NCBI GenBank assembly: GCA_035772735.1
Contig: JASDFA010000007.1
Location: 39,214,501-39,278,500 of the forward strand
DNA from: Datura wrightii
Lineage: Eukaryota; Streptophyta; Magnoliopsida; Solanales; Solanaceae
DNA length: 64,000 nucleotides
Direction of reading: 5' to 3'
The position numbers and the translations under genes were made by a program. Positions within the stretch are counted from its first letter, which is position 1, and each line of letters starts with the position of its first letter. The notes beneath the pieces were generated by a model. It saw only the letters and a program-made list of their open reading frames with translations. It did not search any database and had not been told where the DNA came from. Shown here piece after piece: positions 33,801 to 45,807 of the stretch.

Positions 33801-34371
33801 GTGTAGATCGCCCATTGGGTGGTTTGAAGTCGGTGAGGCTTTGTTAGTGGGTCTAGATTTAGTCCATGAGGCTATGGAGAGAGTTTATTTAATAAGAGAA
33901 AGGTTTAAAATGGCGCAAAGTCACCAAAAGTCTTATGCAGATGTGAGGAGAAGGGAGCATGAACTCGAGGTCGACGATTGGGTGTTTTTGAAGGTATCTC
34001 CCATGAAGGGAGTAATGATATTTGGAAAGAAAGGGAAACTCATCCCCCGCTATATTAGCCTATACCGGATTGTGAGACGAGTGGGTAAGGTAGCTTATGA
34101 GTTAGAGTTACCTTCAGAGTTTGCTTCAGTTCATCCCGTATTTCATGAATCACTCTTGAAAAAGTGCATGGCAGATCCGACCTTGGTGGTTCTGGTGGAA
34201 AGTGTTGGTGTGAAGGGTAGCCTCAATTATGAAGAAATTCCTGTTGCAATATTCAATCGTCAGGTTCGAAGGCTGAGGAACAAGGAAGTAGCTTCAGTAA
34301 AGGTGTTACGGAGAAATTAGCATGTTGAGGGAGCTACGTGGGAAGCTGAGCGGATATGATGGCTAAATACC
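33801..34371 (+). pseudogene. pol: E4 integrase C-terminus and chromodomain-like tail
   Basis: Open for 159 codons (33841-34320): RRREHELEVDDWVFLKVSPM, KKGKLIPRYISLYRIVRRVG (GPY module; GPY reads S-L-Y), AYELELPSEFASVHPVFHES, and a chromodomain-like end LRNKEVASVKVLRRN. A stop (TAG) then interrupts HVEGATWEAE. The usual tail is MARYPHLF; here MAKYPNLF is out of frame. The 280 bases to the 3' LTR are an untranslated tail with AGAGGACGAATG before the purine tract. Confidence 0.88.
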
Positions 34372-34650
34372 CCAACTTGTTCCCTACCGGCCTAATTTCA
34401 GTTTGAGGTATCAGTTTTTTCCCTAAACCTCTAATCAGTTTTTTATGTTTCGTTCATGCATGCAAGTTTATTTTATGATATGATATATGTATGTGATGTC
34501 TGAATTTATTTCAGTTATGTAGTCCTTTTCGGTGGTAGCCATTCCATAGTTTTCGGCTTAAATGATCAATATTTGCATATGGTAATTGTATGTTTCTAGT
34601 TGCTACTTGTTTCCTATATTAGAGGACGAATGTTTCCAAGGGGGAGATAT

Positions 34651-35489
34651 TGTAATATCTCGGAAAGGCCTAAGAATAGTCCGGGGAGTTGAAGTTGGAA
34701 ACTGCAAAAAAAATCTAGAATTTTGCACCAGTACGACATTTGCAAGAACTAGAGAAGGGAGTAGGAGGAGATTCAAGGTTTCTTCTTCAATTCTTCAACT
34801 TTCCACCAAGGGGTATGTCGGTTATAGAAATCTCCCATTGTTCCTCATGGTTTAATGCATGTATGATTATGTTCTTATGGCTCAAGTTATGTTTTATGAA
34901 ATGTTTTCTCACATGTTACGACTATGGCAGGTTTATGAATATTTTGCAAATCTTGAGCTTTATGATATACTTATGATTTCAGTCTTATGATCACGATGTC
35001 CCCACTCCTATAACCTTTATATTTTAAGTATTGTTTTTCATAACTTACATACTTAGTACCTTCCAAGTACTGACCCACATATTTTCAGGATCTAGTTCAC
35101 AAGTTTAGCATCGTTCCTAGCTTGCTCTCAGTTCTGCTCTCAGCTCTCAGTGGTGAGTCATCATGATTCGAGGGCTTCATGTTCGGACCTTGTTTATCTT
35201 TAGTTTTTTTCAAGAATGTTGTGGTTAGTTAGGTCTTGTCCCTTCAACCTGTCTATTATGATTAGAGGCTTTTAGACTTAATTGTAGTATTCTGTAATTT
35301 ATGTTTGGATCGTGTAATGTTGTTTCTTATATCTCAAGTTATGATTTTCAGATATTTCATGATTTTTAAGTTAAATCTTCTGCCTTATGTGTATGAATTA
35401 GATATATGCTCACGCCATGGGTTGACTTGGAGCCTTTCGGGGCTCCTTTTCCCGTTTCTATGATCCGGGTGTACTCGCAGGTCGTGACA
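34651..35489 (+). repeat. E4 3' LTR with two deletions (839 bp)
   Basis: Starts TGTAATATCTCGG after AAGGGGGAGATAT and ends GTCGTGACA. Against the 5' LTR it lacks about 535 bp (jump from about 27525 to 28060) and about 810 bp (jump from about 28118 to 28927). The first deletion removes the GACTCGT motif array. No gene. Confidence 0.92.
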
Positions 35490-37609
35490 CGACTGGAAAA
35501 CAATAACCGTTTGGGTCCATCAATGAGTCGTTGTGTCGCTCGTTGCCAAACCTTTCAAGTTTTCATGTCCAGTGGCCACGGGAGGAACCAATGACCCTTT
35601 TGGTTCATCTGACGTCTTGTGGTATTCCCCATTTCCAGATCTAGTGAAACCAGGACCCGGACAGTAGGACCAATGGATGGTCCCAATGAGTTTTGGTCTC
35701 ACCCAGCCACTCGTTTAGTGACCCGTTGGTTCCCTGTTGGGCAGTTTTCCAGATTTTAGTCCAGGGATTTTCTTGTAATTTTCCACCTATTTAGTCCCTA
35801 AACTATGTTGTTTCAAGCATATTTTCAGAGAATTTAGAGGGACTCCTCCCTCATTCCCCACTTAAGCTTTCAGAAGAACGATCTTTATAGAAACCCAAGT
35901 CATTCCTCTCAAGCAAGAACTAGGGCTCCTTGTCAGTTGCAGAAATTCAACCTTCCTTCTCCAGGGATTTCTTATCCAGGTATGTCGGAATTCAACAAGG
36001 GAATTATTCTTCCCTTGTGTCCCCAAAACCGTTCTCTATTTCCTCTATCAGTTACAGTGTGGATTCGAAATGTAGAATGTTTTCAAGCAAATTTCTTTAA
36101 GATTCCAAGTGGAATATTCTCATGATATTAATTGCTTTGTTATTCCCAATTTTTAGAAATTTTGTGAAACTAGTATATAGTGGAATGATTTAGCCCTAGC
36201 TCTCAGTTCAAAACAAAAAAAGTAGAATCTTGCATGTTGGACTTGTTTCCTTGTAGATTGACTCTATCAGTCTTGAGATCCCCATATTGTTTGTATATGT
36301 TGAAATCTCAGTCAGATGCATGTTAGTCCAGTTTTATTCAGATTATTAGCATATTCAGTACAGTCCATAAATGTCAGCTGATCAGTTTGACTATAGTCAG
36401 TTCTTGAGGTGTCAGTGGTGCCTTCCAATTATCAGTATTACACTCAGATGTTAGATTTTTCGTGGTTCTTCATACGGTTATGACACTTCTAGATAAGCAG
36501 CTCTGGCCAGTCTTAGAACCCCCAACATCAAATTTCAGTTTGTTCTTTAAAAGGTTACGACACTTTCAAATAAGCAGCTCTGGCCAGTCTTGGAACATCA
36601 GTTACAGAATTCCATCTCTCATGGTACTTCTAGATAGGTATTCCTGACTTAGTCTTGGGCCCCATTTTTGAGCTATCAGCTTAATAGTCAATCTAGGATT
36701 ATCCAGTGGGAGTAGGACTTAGCACCGAGCGGACCAAGATTCCAGTCACCCAGGTTCCCAAAATTACGTTGCCACCGTAGATTATTTAATTGGCCTTATC
36801 GCCCCAAATTTGTGATCACCCAGTTCACGTCGTTATACCCTGGCAAGGTATATTTGGTCCTACCAATGGGGTGTATACATCGGACTCCACGTCTATCTCA
36901 CGTGGTTATATGTCGGTTATAGACTCTACCACTAGTCAGTTCATTCTCAGATTAGCTCATTCAGAATAGTTTCAGTTTACTCAGTTTAGTATAGTTAGTT
37001 CAGATTTAGTATCTTAGATTTAAGGCATGTCTTTTACCATCAGATAGGGTTATTCTGACCATCCCAGTATATTTCAGTTTATTCAGTTTTAGCATTTCAG
37101 TTGGTCATTATATGTCATTACAGTTCAGTTATCTATTCTATGTGTTATGTTTTCTCCTACTTACTAAATGCATTCAAAGTACTGACGCATACCTTCTATG
37201 TTGTATCATTTTATGATACATCTGTAGGTTCTCAGTCTCAGCACCATTAGCATATCTTCTCCAGGAGTTATCAACTGTGCTAGTGGTGAGTCCTCATCTT
37301 TCGAGGATGATGTTTATTTTCCTTCAGTCATTTTTCTTTAGTTAGACTTAGAGTTAGCTTGGGGCTTGTCCCAGCAACTCATTAGATATAGATGGCTTTC
37401 AGACACAAATTCAGTGTTTCAGTTTTGTTTTCAGTTGTACAAAGCATTATGAGTTAGTTCTTCTTCATAAATGATTTTTTATTATTTTTAAAGCTTCTGC
37501 TAAGATATTACTCAGATCACCCATGTTACAATAGACCATGGGTTGACTTGGGGTTACATGTGACTCCAAGTACTGTGCCTCGTCTAGGGTATAGACTCGA
37601 GTCGTGACA
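35490..37609 (+). repeat. E5 5' LTR, part 2
   Basis: Continues E5 after the CGACT duplication and aligns with 43119-44326 and 45811-46138. Contents: GACTCGT motifs to about 35730, A/T-rich middle, hairpin TGTATCAT-TTT-ATGATACA at 37202-37220, the typical end ACCATGGGTTGACTTGGGG and GAGTCGTGACA. No gene in 2.1 kb. Confidence 0.92.
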
Positions 37610-37613
37610 AACT

Positions 37614-37625
37614 TGGTATCAGAGA
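37614..37625 (+). other. E5 primer-binding site
   Basis: TGGTATCAGAGA, the initiator tRNA-Met type with one mismatch at its last base, four bases after the LTR end. Confidence 0.9.
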
Positions 37626-37829
37626 ACTAAGTTTAGAGTATCCACGGATGTTTGAAAATCGCATCAAGTAGAGTCCTTTTCATGGGTGTGAAGCGCGCCA
37701 CACTTATGACTGGGAGGCTACGAGACATTATTAGGAAAACTCCCTTTTGTTCATACTCTTTATCGTGCATTGAAGTTCAATTCCAGAAACGTTCTCCTTA
37801 CTTGTACTCTATTTCGTTTCAGTGAGATC

Positions 37830-39015
37830 ATTCCTCCAAGACGTGGTAATGGAAGAAGGGCCGACAATGCTCACAAACCTACCCCACCAGCCCTAAGAGC
37901 CCCTCAGGATGACCCAGTGCCCTACACAGAGTTTAGAGTGACAATCCAACTGCTCGCACTGACAGTCACGAACCAGGTGAACCAACAGGTGATTTCGATC
38001 AATACTAATGTGTCCGCAGCAACTGTCCTAGTTCGGGACTTCACCCGGATGAATCCTCTAGCCTTCCATGGATCTAAGGTGGGAGAGGACCCATAGGAGT
38101 TCATGGATGAGATTAGGAAGATCACCTGACTTATGGGTGTTATCTCCTCTATGAGTGTTGAGGCTGCCTACCAGCTAAAAGGGGTAGCCCAAATCTGGTA
38201 CGATCAGTGGAAGGAGGGGAGACCAGCGGGAGTGGAATCGGTGGAGTGGGATAAGTTCACTATAACTTTCCTAGACAGATTCTTCCCCCGAAAGCTCAGA
38301 GAGGCTAAGGTGGCAGAATTTATAAATCTTAAACAGGGCAATCGGATGGTGGAAGAGTATCCACTAGATTTCACATGATTGTCTAACTATGCTCCGAAAA
38401 TGATAGCCGAGCCAAGGCTCGCATGCTGAAGTTCGTCAATGGAGTGTCGAACTTGGTCCTCAAGGAGTGAAGGATTGCAATGCTTGTCAAGGATATTGAC
38501 CTCTCCAGCCTCATTGTTCATGCCAGTAGATTGAGGCAGGAAAGCTAAAATACTTGGAGCGGGATAACAAGTAGGCAAGGACTGACCAATTAGATTATGG
38601 CCACCAGAAGTCTCGTTGTTGTAGCTACCCACAGCAGTAGCAGTAGTAGCAACAGCAGTAGCAGAGGTCCCCATCACCCACTTCAGCCAGCGCCCCTACT
38701 TTCCAGTCCCGCAATGATTGGAAGGGTGGAGACTCTGGCTCATAGTCCCAGAGTCACAGCGCCAACAACCGCTACCTAGCTTGCCAAGTGTGGCAAGAAC
38801 TATCCAGGGGAACGCCTTCAAGGCTGAGAGGGTTGCTTTGGTGTGGACAGCTAGGTCATCGACTCAAAGATTCTCCGTTCAGCAGGATGGGTGAGATCAC
38901 AATCCACCACTTCAATAGCTCCAGTAGACTGGCAAGTTCAACAGGACAACACTTCAGGTACAGATGGCGGCCAGTGCCAGAACTATTCTTATGCTTTGTC
39001 CTTTCATTAGGATAA
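37830..39015 (+). pseudogene. gag: E5 gag, start codon lost
   Basis: The lineage-typical start M-P-P-R-R-G-N-G-R-R reads I-P-P-R-R-G-N-G-R-R: the ATG is ATT at 37830-37832. Capsid: VRDFTRMNPLAFHGSKVGED, VEAAYQLKGVAQIWYDQWKE, WDKFTITFLDRFFPRKLREA, FINLKQGN (to 38378). Downstream frames are broken. A CAG/TAG-rich stretch (about 38627-38668) encodes Gln/Ser runs. The zinc knuckle WCGQLGHRLKDS has lost its last Cys. It could not be translated normally. Confidence 0.87.
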
Positions 39016-39620
39016 AGAGATCTCACTTGATGTGGTCATGGGTATGTTATGTCTTTTCCATCTATATGTGTATGCCCTACTGATATAAGAGCCACAATAT
39101 CGTTCGTGACTCCTAATGTAACTATCTAGTTTGATATTAGTCCTGAAGTCCTCTCAAAACCATTCTCAGTCTCCACCCCAGTTGGTGATTCAGTGAGAGC
39201 TAGTCAGGTGTATAGAAGTTGCCCAATCTCAATCTTGAATAAATTCATTCCAACTGATCTCGTAGAGTTTGAAATGGTTGACTTCGGCCTCATTCTTTGC
39301 ATGGATTGGTTACATTCCAGTTATGCCTCAGTCGATTTTAGAACTAGGGTCGTCAGATTTCAATTCTCTAATGATCCAGTTTTAGAATGAACGGGCAGTA
39401 GTTCAGAGCCTTAGGGTCGGTTTATTTCCTACCTTAAGGCCAGAAAGCTTATTTCTGAAGAGTGTACTAATCATCTAGTTCGGGTCAAAGATTCTAGCTC
39501 CGAGACCTCAACTATTAAGTTAGTTCCTGTTGTCAGTGAGTTCCCTGACGTATTTCCTAAAGATCTTTCCCGAGTCCCTCCAGAGCGGGAAAAAGACTTC
39601 GGCATAGACCTCCTTCTAGA
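39016..39620 (+). pseudogene. pol: E5 aspartic protease and linker
   Basis: The active-site segment is out of frame and altered (the bases equivalent to LLDPGATISFVTP are readable near 39070-39110). An open stretch at 39193-39390 carries SCPISILNKFIPTDLVEFEM, FGLILCMDWLHSSYASVDFR and RFQFSNDPVLE. The linker toward RT (VFPKDLSRVPPEREKDFG) lies at about 39550-39605. Stops throughout. Confidence 0.8.
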
Positions 39621-40440
39621 CACTAAGCCCATCTCCATCCCTCCTTATAGAATTGCTCCAGCGGAGCTTAAGGAGCTGAAGGAGCTGAAGGAGCATCTAA
39701 AAGACCTCCTTGATAAGGGTTTCATCAGGCTCAGTGTCTTTCCATGGGCTGCCACAATATTATTCGTGCAAAAGAAAAACGGTACCCTCAGAATGTATAC
39801 GACTATCGTTAATTGAATAAGGTCACAGGAAAAAACAGGTATCCCCTACCCAGGATTGACGACATTTTCAATTAGCTTCGGGGAGCCAGTTGTTTCTCCA
39901 AGGCAGATCTCAGGTCCGGGTACCATCAACTAAGGGTCACAGAATGTGACATACCGAAAATAACTTTCAGAACTCGATATGGTCACTACGAATTCATGGT
40001 TATTTCCTTCAAACTAACTAATTCCCCCGCAGCTTTCATGGACCTGATGAACAGGGATTTCAAGCCATATCTTGACATGTACTTCATTGTATTTATTGAT
40101 AACATTCTAGTATACTCCAAAAGCGAGGAATAACATGCTAACCATCTGCGGATAGTGCTACAGACGCTCAAAGATCGCCAGTTGTTTGCTAAGTTCAGCA
40201 AATGTGAATTTTGGTTGAAGTCTATGACTTTCCTTTGACATGTGGTCTTGGGTGAGGGTATTTAGGTAGATCCTTAGAAGATATCTGCGGTGAAAGCCTA
40301 GACAAGACCGATTTCCCAAATCAAAATAAGAAGTTTCTTCGGTCTAGCCGGCTATTTCCGATGTTTTATGGAAGATTTTCCTCCATTGTATCCCCTCTGA
40401 CTAGGTTGACTCAGCAAAAGGTGAAGTTTCAGTGATCAGA
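39621..40440 (+). pseudogene. pol: E5 reverse transcriptase, catalytic Asp changed
   Basis: SIPPYRIAPAELKELKELKE contains an extra in-frame L-K-E (a 9-base duplication near 39670-39690). DLLDKGFIRL, KKNGTLRM, YPLPRIDDIFN, FSKADLRSGYHQLRVTECDIP, KLTNSPAAFMDLMNRDFKPYLDMYF and the catalytic box V-F-I-D-N (codon AAC at 40101-40103), a G-to-A change of the second catalytic Asp. Then LRIVLQTLKDRQLFAKFSKCEF and the connection FFGLAGYFRCFMEDF. Frameshifts and stops as well. Confidence 0.87.
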
Positions 40441-41104
40441 TGCGTGTGAGAAGAATTTCCATCAGTTAAAGACTCGACTCACCACCGCTCCAGTGTTAAC
40501 CTTGCCGAAAGGAATAGATGGGTTCATAGTGTATTATGACGCTTCTAGAGTTGGACTTGGTTGCATTCTGATGTAGCGGGGTAAGGTGATAGCTTACGGC
40601 TCCAGACAACTCGGAGTTCATGAAAAGAACTATCCGACTCATGACCTGGAGTTGGCAGCAATGGTGTTTGCATTAAAAATATCGAGGCACTACCTTTACG
40701 GGGCTCATGTGGATATTTTCACCGATCACAAGAGCCTTCAGTATGTATTCAATCTAAAAGATTTAAATCTTCGTCAGAGAAGGTGGTTGGAGCTACTGAA
40801 GGACTATTACATGAGTGTGTTGTACCTCCCGAGAAAATTCAATGTAGTGGCTGATGCCCTAAGTAGGTTGTCTATGGGGAGTGTGGCTAATGTTGAAGAG
40901 GGAAAAAAGGAACTGGCAAAAGATATCCACGGGTTAGCTCAATTGGGAGTGCAGTTGGTTGATACAGCTGAGGGTGGAGTAGTGGTGCAGAGTGGATCAG
41001 ATTCCTCGTTGGTAGTTGAAGTTAAGTCAAGGCAGGATGAAAATCCCATACTGCTTAAGCTGAAGGAGGCGGTACTCAGAAAAGAAGTGGAGGCTTTCTC
41101 CTAA
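40441..41104 (+). pseudogene. pol: E5 RNase H and linker, long open stretch
   Basis: First part: KNFHQLKTRLTTAPVLTL and VYYDASRVGLGCIL, then a stop (TAG) at the Q of MQRGK. From 40586 a 172-codon open frame: SRQLGVHEKNYPTHDLELAA (Glu), YLYGAHVDIFTDHKSLQYVF (Asp), LPRKFNVVADALSRLSMGS (last Asp), then the linker to integrase with SRQDENPILLKLKEAVLRKE. This is the longest open pol piece of E5. It ends in a TAA within F-S-Q-G-G-D. Confidence 0.9.
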
Positions 41105-42000
41105 GGGGGAGATGGTGTACTCCATTACCAGGGTAGGCTGTGTGTACCAGATATAGGTGATTTGAAATATCAAATACTGGATGAAGCACACAGTTCGAGA
41201 TATTCTATCCACCCAGGTGATACTAAGATGTACCGTGATTTACGGAATATTTACTGGTGGAACGGCATGAAAAGAGACATTGCAGAATTTTTAGCTATGT
41301 GCCCGAACTACTAGCAGGTCAAGGTGGAACATCAGAGACCAGGAGATATGACTCAGGATATCAATATACCCACATGGAAATGGGAAGAAGTGAATATGGA
41401 TTTTATTACAAGTGTGCCTTATACTCGTCGGTAGCATGACTCAATCTGGGTGATAGTAGACCAGATGACCAAGTCAGCACATTTCCTCCCAGTTAAAACT
41501 ACAAACTCAACCGAGGATTATGCTAGGCTTTATATCTAGGAGTTGGTCAGATGGCATGGGGTGCCCTTGTCTATCATTTTAGATCGAGGTACCCAGTTCA
41601 CCTTACATTTTTGGAAGTCATTCTAGAAGGGACTCGGTACCCAAGTCAAGCTCAGCACAACTTTTCACCTGCAGACAGATGGACAAGCTAAGCGGACTAG
41701 CCAGACCTTGAAAGATATACTGAGAGAAGGTGTGACCAATTTTAAGGGAAGTTAGGATGATCACATACCTCTCATCGAGTTTGCGTACAACAACAACTAC
41801 CACTCCAGTATCCAGATGGCCCCATTTGAGGCATTATATAGTAGGAGATGTAGGTCTGCTATAGGGTGGTTTGAGGTTGGTGAAGCTACCTTGAGAGGTC
41901 AGACTTAGCTCATAAGGCTATGCAGAAGCTGCAACTTATCAGGGAGAGGTTGAAAACAGCACAAAGACGTTAGAAATCCTATGCTGATGTGAGGAGAAGG
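41105..42000 (+). pseudogene. pol: E5 integrase zinc and catalytic domains
   Basis: Zinc region: RYSIHPGDTKMYRDLRNIYW, NGMKRDIAEFLAMCPNY (C-x2-C has lost its second Cys to Tyr). Core: WKWEEVNMDFITSVPYTRR (Asp), WHGVPLSIILDRGTQFTLHF (Asp kept), FHLQTDGQAKRTSQTLKDIL (catalytic Glu region; Glu reads Lys), IEFAYNNNYHSSIQMAPFEA. Stops and one-base shifts are common. Confidence 0.87.
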
Positions 42001-42410
42001 GAGTTACAGTTTGCAGTGGATGATTGGGTTTATCTAAAAATTTCACCCATGAAAGGGGTGATGAGGTTTGGGAAAAAGAAAAACTCAGTTCGAGGTATGT
42101 GGGACCCTAGAGAATTCTGAAGCAAATTGGTTGTGTGGCATATGAGTTAGAACTACCTCCAAAGTTAGCATCTGTGCTCCCATTCTTCCATGTATCACTA
42201 TTGAAAAAGTGCATCGGTGATCCAACTTCAGTTGTGCCACTAGACAGTGTGGAAATAAAAGATAGTGTCTCTTACAAAGAGGCCCTAGTTCAGATCCTTT
42301 ACCGTCAGGTTTGTAAGCTGAGAAACAAGGAAGTCGCTTCAGTGAATATTTTTAGGAGGAACCAGGTAGTTGAGGGAGCCACATGGGAAGTAGAAGAAGA
42401 CATGATGGCT
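42001..42410 (+). pseudogene. pol: E5 integrase C-terminus and chromodomain-like tail
   Basis: LQFAVDDWVYLKISPMKGVM and the KNSVRG/GP region (GPY module, shifted), then an open frame from 42135: AYELELPPKLASVLPFFHVS, CIGDPTSVVPLDSVEIKD, LRNKEVASVNIFRRNQ and VEGATWEVEEDMMARY, an essentially complete chromodomain-like tail. The frame runs on beyond the normal end near 42430 into untranslated DNA. A 250-base tail with TTCGAGGACGAATGATCC and AAGGGGAT precedes the 3' LTR. Confidence 0.87.
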
Positions 42411-44326
42411 AGATACCATCACTTATTTGTTTCCAGTTCAATTCCAGTATCAGGTACTAAATCCCTCCTTAGTACTCTGTTCATTTCCATACTCATCAAC
42501 TCTATTTCGATTTTTTATGTGCATTCTAGTTGCATCAGCTCTGTTAGCATGGTTAAGTCAGTTTGGAGTGAGTTACTCTTTTAGAAACCAGCTCATAGTC
42601 TCAGTCTGGAAATTGCAGCTCCTTTCCTAGTTTTCTAGAAGTTTTAGTCTTCATTCGAGGACGAATGATCCTAAGGGGATATATTGTAAAACCACGAAAC
42701 TTTCTTAGACCAGACTCAAACCTGGCAAGAAAAATCCACAAGAAAAACAAAAAAATTGCCTCAGAACGACTGAGACAACGAGTCGTGGCCAACTCCAACG
42801 ACTCGTTGTGTCAATTATGGTCAGCCCAGTGTGGTCCTTCAAGAACCAAAAGGACAAGGAACAGCCTGTTGTGAGAAACAATGAATCATCCTGTCACTCG
42901 TCAGTCCCAGCTCAGAAGCCCCTCTTCCAGGACCCCACGACTCAACCAACCAGTGGTCATCAGAGAAAACGACTCGTGTTGTGAGTCCTTGGTTGAGGAC
43001 CCCAGAAACACCTTTAGTGATGAAAAGTGGAAACAATGACTCATTGTATCCCACAAGGAGTCGTTGTGACCACTCCTAGGTCAGGTTCAGTAATCCTTAA
43101 ATCTTTCTAGTGAAAGTAACGACTAGACACAATGATCCATTAGGTCCACCAATGAGTTGTTGTATTGCCCGTTGCCAGACCTTTCAAGATTTCTTATCCA
43201 ATGGCCACGGAAGGAACCAATGACCCGTTGGTTCATCCAATGATTTGTGGTATTCCCCATTGCTAGGTCCACTAAAACTAGGACTCGGATAGTAGGACCA
43301 ACAAGTAGTCTCAACGAGTCGTGGTCTCAACCAATGACTCGTTTAGTGACCCATTGGTTCCCTGTCGGGCAGTTTTCCAGATTTTAGTCCAAGGATTTTT
43401 TTGTAATTTCCCACCTATTTATTCCCTAAACTACGTGTTTTAAAAATACTTTTAGAGAATTTAGAGGGATTAAATGGTTCTCCTCCCTCATTCTCCACTT
43501 AATCTTTCAGAAGAATGATCATAGAAACCAACGCATTCCTCTCAAACAAGAACTAAGGCTCCTTGTCAGTTGAAGAAATTCAAGCTTTCTTCTCCAGGGA
43601 TTTCTTACCCAGGTATGTGGGAATTCAACAAGGGAATTGTTCTTCCCTTGTGTCCCCAAAACCCTTCTCTCTTTCCTCTATCAGTTATAGCCCTGTGGAT
43701 TCGAAATGTAGAAAGTTTTCAGGCAAATTTCTTTAAGATTTCAAGTGGAATATTCTCATGATATTAACTGCTTTATTATTCCCTATTTTTAGAAATTTTG
43801 TGAAACTAGTATATAGTGGAATGATTTATCCCTAACTCTCAGTTAAGAAATAAAAAGGCAGAATCTTGCGTATTGGACTAGTTTCCCTGTAGCTTGATTC
43901 TATTAGTCTTGAGAACCCCATATTGTTAGTAGATGTTGAAATCTTAGTCAGATGCATTTAGTCCAGTCTAATTCATATTATTAGCATATTCAGTATAGTT
44001 CACAAATGTCAACTGATTAGTTTGACTATTGTTAGTTCTTGAGGTGTTAGTGGTGCCTCCCAGTTATCAGTATTAGACTCAGATATCAAATTTTTGTCGT
44101 TCCTTAGAAGGTTATGACACTTCTAGATAAGAAGCTCTAACAAGTCTTAGAACCCCAGCTTCAGATTTCAGTTTGCTCTTTAGATGGTTATGACGCTTTC
44201 AGATAAGCAGCTCTGGCCAGTCTTAGAACACCAGTACTGACGCATACCTTCGATGTTGTATTTTTTTATGATACAACAGCAGGTTCTCAGTCTCATAACC
44301 ATTAGAAGATCTTCTCCAAGAGTTAT

Positions 44327-45807
44327 TGACAATGCTCAAACCACACCTCCTTATGAAATATGAAGCGGACGTTGTCAATAAAGAACCCAACTAAAGGTTG
44401 GGGTCGAACACACAGAGAATACAGAAGGATGTAGAAAAACACTAGTATTTAAGCTTTTAACTCAATTATTTCCTTAGAGGGGGGATTTGTAAAAGTAATA
44501 AATAACAAAGTTGAAAAATTGTGAAGGTTGATTCCAAATTAATGCAATTAACTAGTGTAAGTGTTCCCCATGGCTTCATAACCACAAGGCATTTTATACT
44601 AGTGATCTATTCCGGTGTTTATCATGCAATATTGTAAGTTAAATTCACCTAAATGGTTGGTCCCCTATTTAGATGACTATCACCATGAAACTTGGTCCGT
44701 CTATGGGTGTATGCTTGCTAACCCTTACCCTTGATATCAGATTAGCTATTCCCGAACAAGGTCAAGCTATTAGATGAATGTTGATAGCTTCAAATCTCCA
44801 TTGTTGATCCCTTATTCCCATTCACTACCTCCTTGGTTCGGAAAGTAAGAATAAGGCAAGTTCTAACATTTGCAATCGTTAAAAATCAATTAAAACGAAG
44901 GAAAAACAATACATGCATAAACTCCGTTCAAGAATCACTATGCATTTTACCTATGTGTGTTGATTTGTCATGGTTCCCACAACCCTAGTTGTGGTGGTTT
45001 TAGCCTTTCATAATTATAAGTATATTCATAGCATTCATAGACAAAAGAAAAGATTAATACGTACAACGTTGATAGGAAGAAACTCACTTGATTAATGCAA
45101 CAATAAAGAAAAACAACTCAAAAACCGTCTCAAAGTATGGCGTAAAACTTCTAAGCCCAAGACTTGTCTAAAACTTAGCTTCTAATTCTACTTCAAACTT
45201 AAAACTTGATGGATATTACATGCAAATGAAAGGGTATTTATAGCAGTAGATTTATGTTTTCCTTGTTCCTTGATGAATTTGACTTGGGACTTAAAATTCC
45301 TTTTCCTAGTTGAAGTGGGAGATCCATTTTTGGGCCTTTTGAAACACTTCCCTCCTCGCCTCCTGCCACTGCCGCATCCAGTGCCACGTAGCACATGCCA
45401 ACGCGCATGGAAGAAAGCTACTGTGCACCTTCTATCACGCGGGAGAAGGGGATGTTGCGCTTGCCTTATCGCTTTGGGAAAAGGCTGCCTTGCGCATGCC
45501 ACAGCACTGGGAAAAGGGCTGCCCCGCGCCTGGCCTAGCGCTAGTGTGCTGCTGCCTCGCGCGGCTGTGTGCCAACCTCGTGCGACCTTCAATCCTTGCA
45601 TTCTTCAATCCCACTTCTTCACATTTGATCAATAAGCCTCAAATACCTTCATATTCATCATTTTAAGTCCTAAAAACATCTCATCACGTGTGTTAGCTAA
45701 TTTCACAATATATAACATAATCACATACAAACACATATAATTTATTCTCAAAACATAGTAAAGAACGGGCAAAAATATGTCTATGAAGTGCGTGAGTACG
45801 TCTTTCA
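44327..45807 (-). mobile_element. S1: solo LTR of a third Athila/Tat-like family
   Basis: About 1.48 kb, TGACAATGCTC to GTCTTTCA, inserted in the E5 3' LTR between two copies of GAGTTAT (44320-44326, 45809-45815; the target duplication is probably GTTAT). The uninterrupted sequence occurs in the 5' LTR (37266 region). No coding domain or primer site. Minus orientation is inferred from the GGTTGGGGTCGAACACACAG block near the left end, which corresponds to GTATCGATCCCACAGG near the left edge of E2's LTRs, and from a TATA box downstream of a GC-rich block. It probably arose by recombination between two LTRs. Confidence 0.8.
45235..45242 (-). promoter_or_regulatory. S1 TATA box
   Basis: The minus strand reads TATAAATA, about 100 bases downstream of a GC-rich block (45340-45580). 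Same design as the E1 and E2 LTRs. Confidence 0.55.

Larger units (their letters stand above)
27436..35489 (+). mobile_element. E4: Tekay-like chromovirus nested in the E5 5' LTR
   Basis: Complete element of 8054 bp, duplication TGACT (27431-27435) / CGACT (35490-35494). The intact E5 3' LTR has CGACT at the matching place (43118 region), so the left copy mutated. 5' LTR 27436-29590, primer site 29595-29606, gag 29804, pol to about 34371, polypurine tract near 34638-34648, 3' LTR 34651-35489. The 3' LTR is only 839 bp against 2155 bp because of two internal deletions. It carries the best preserved catalytic residues of the plus-strand elements but is full of frameshifts. Confidence 0.93.

Noticed and set aside
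45188..45635. Overlapping ORFs of 121-137 codons on both strands
   Set aside because: They lie in the GC-rich block of solo LTR S1; open frames on both strands follow from base composition and show no family resemblance.
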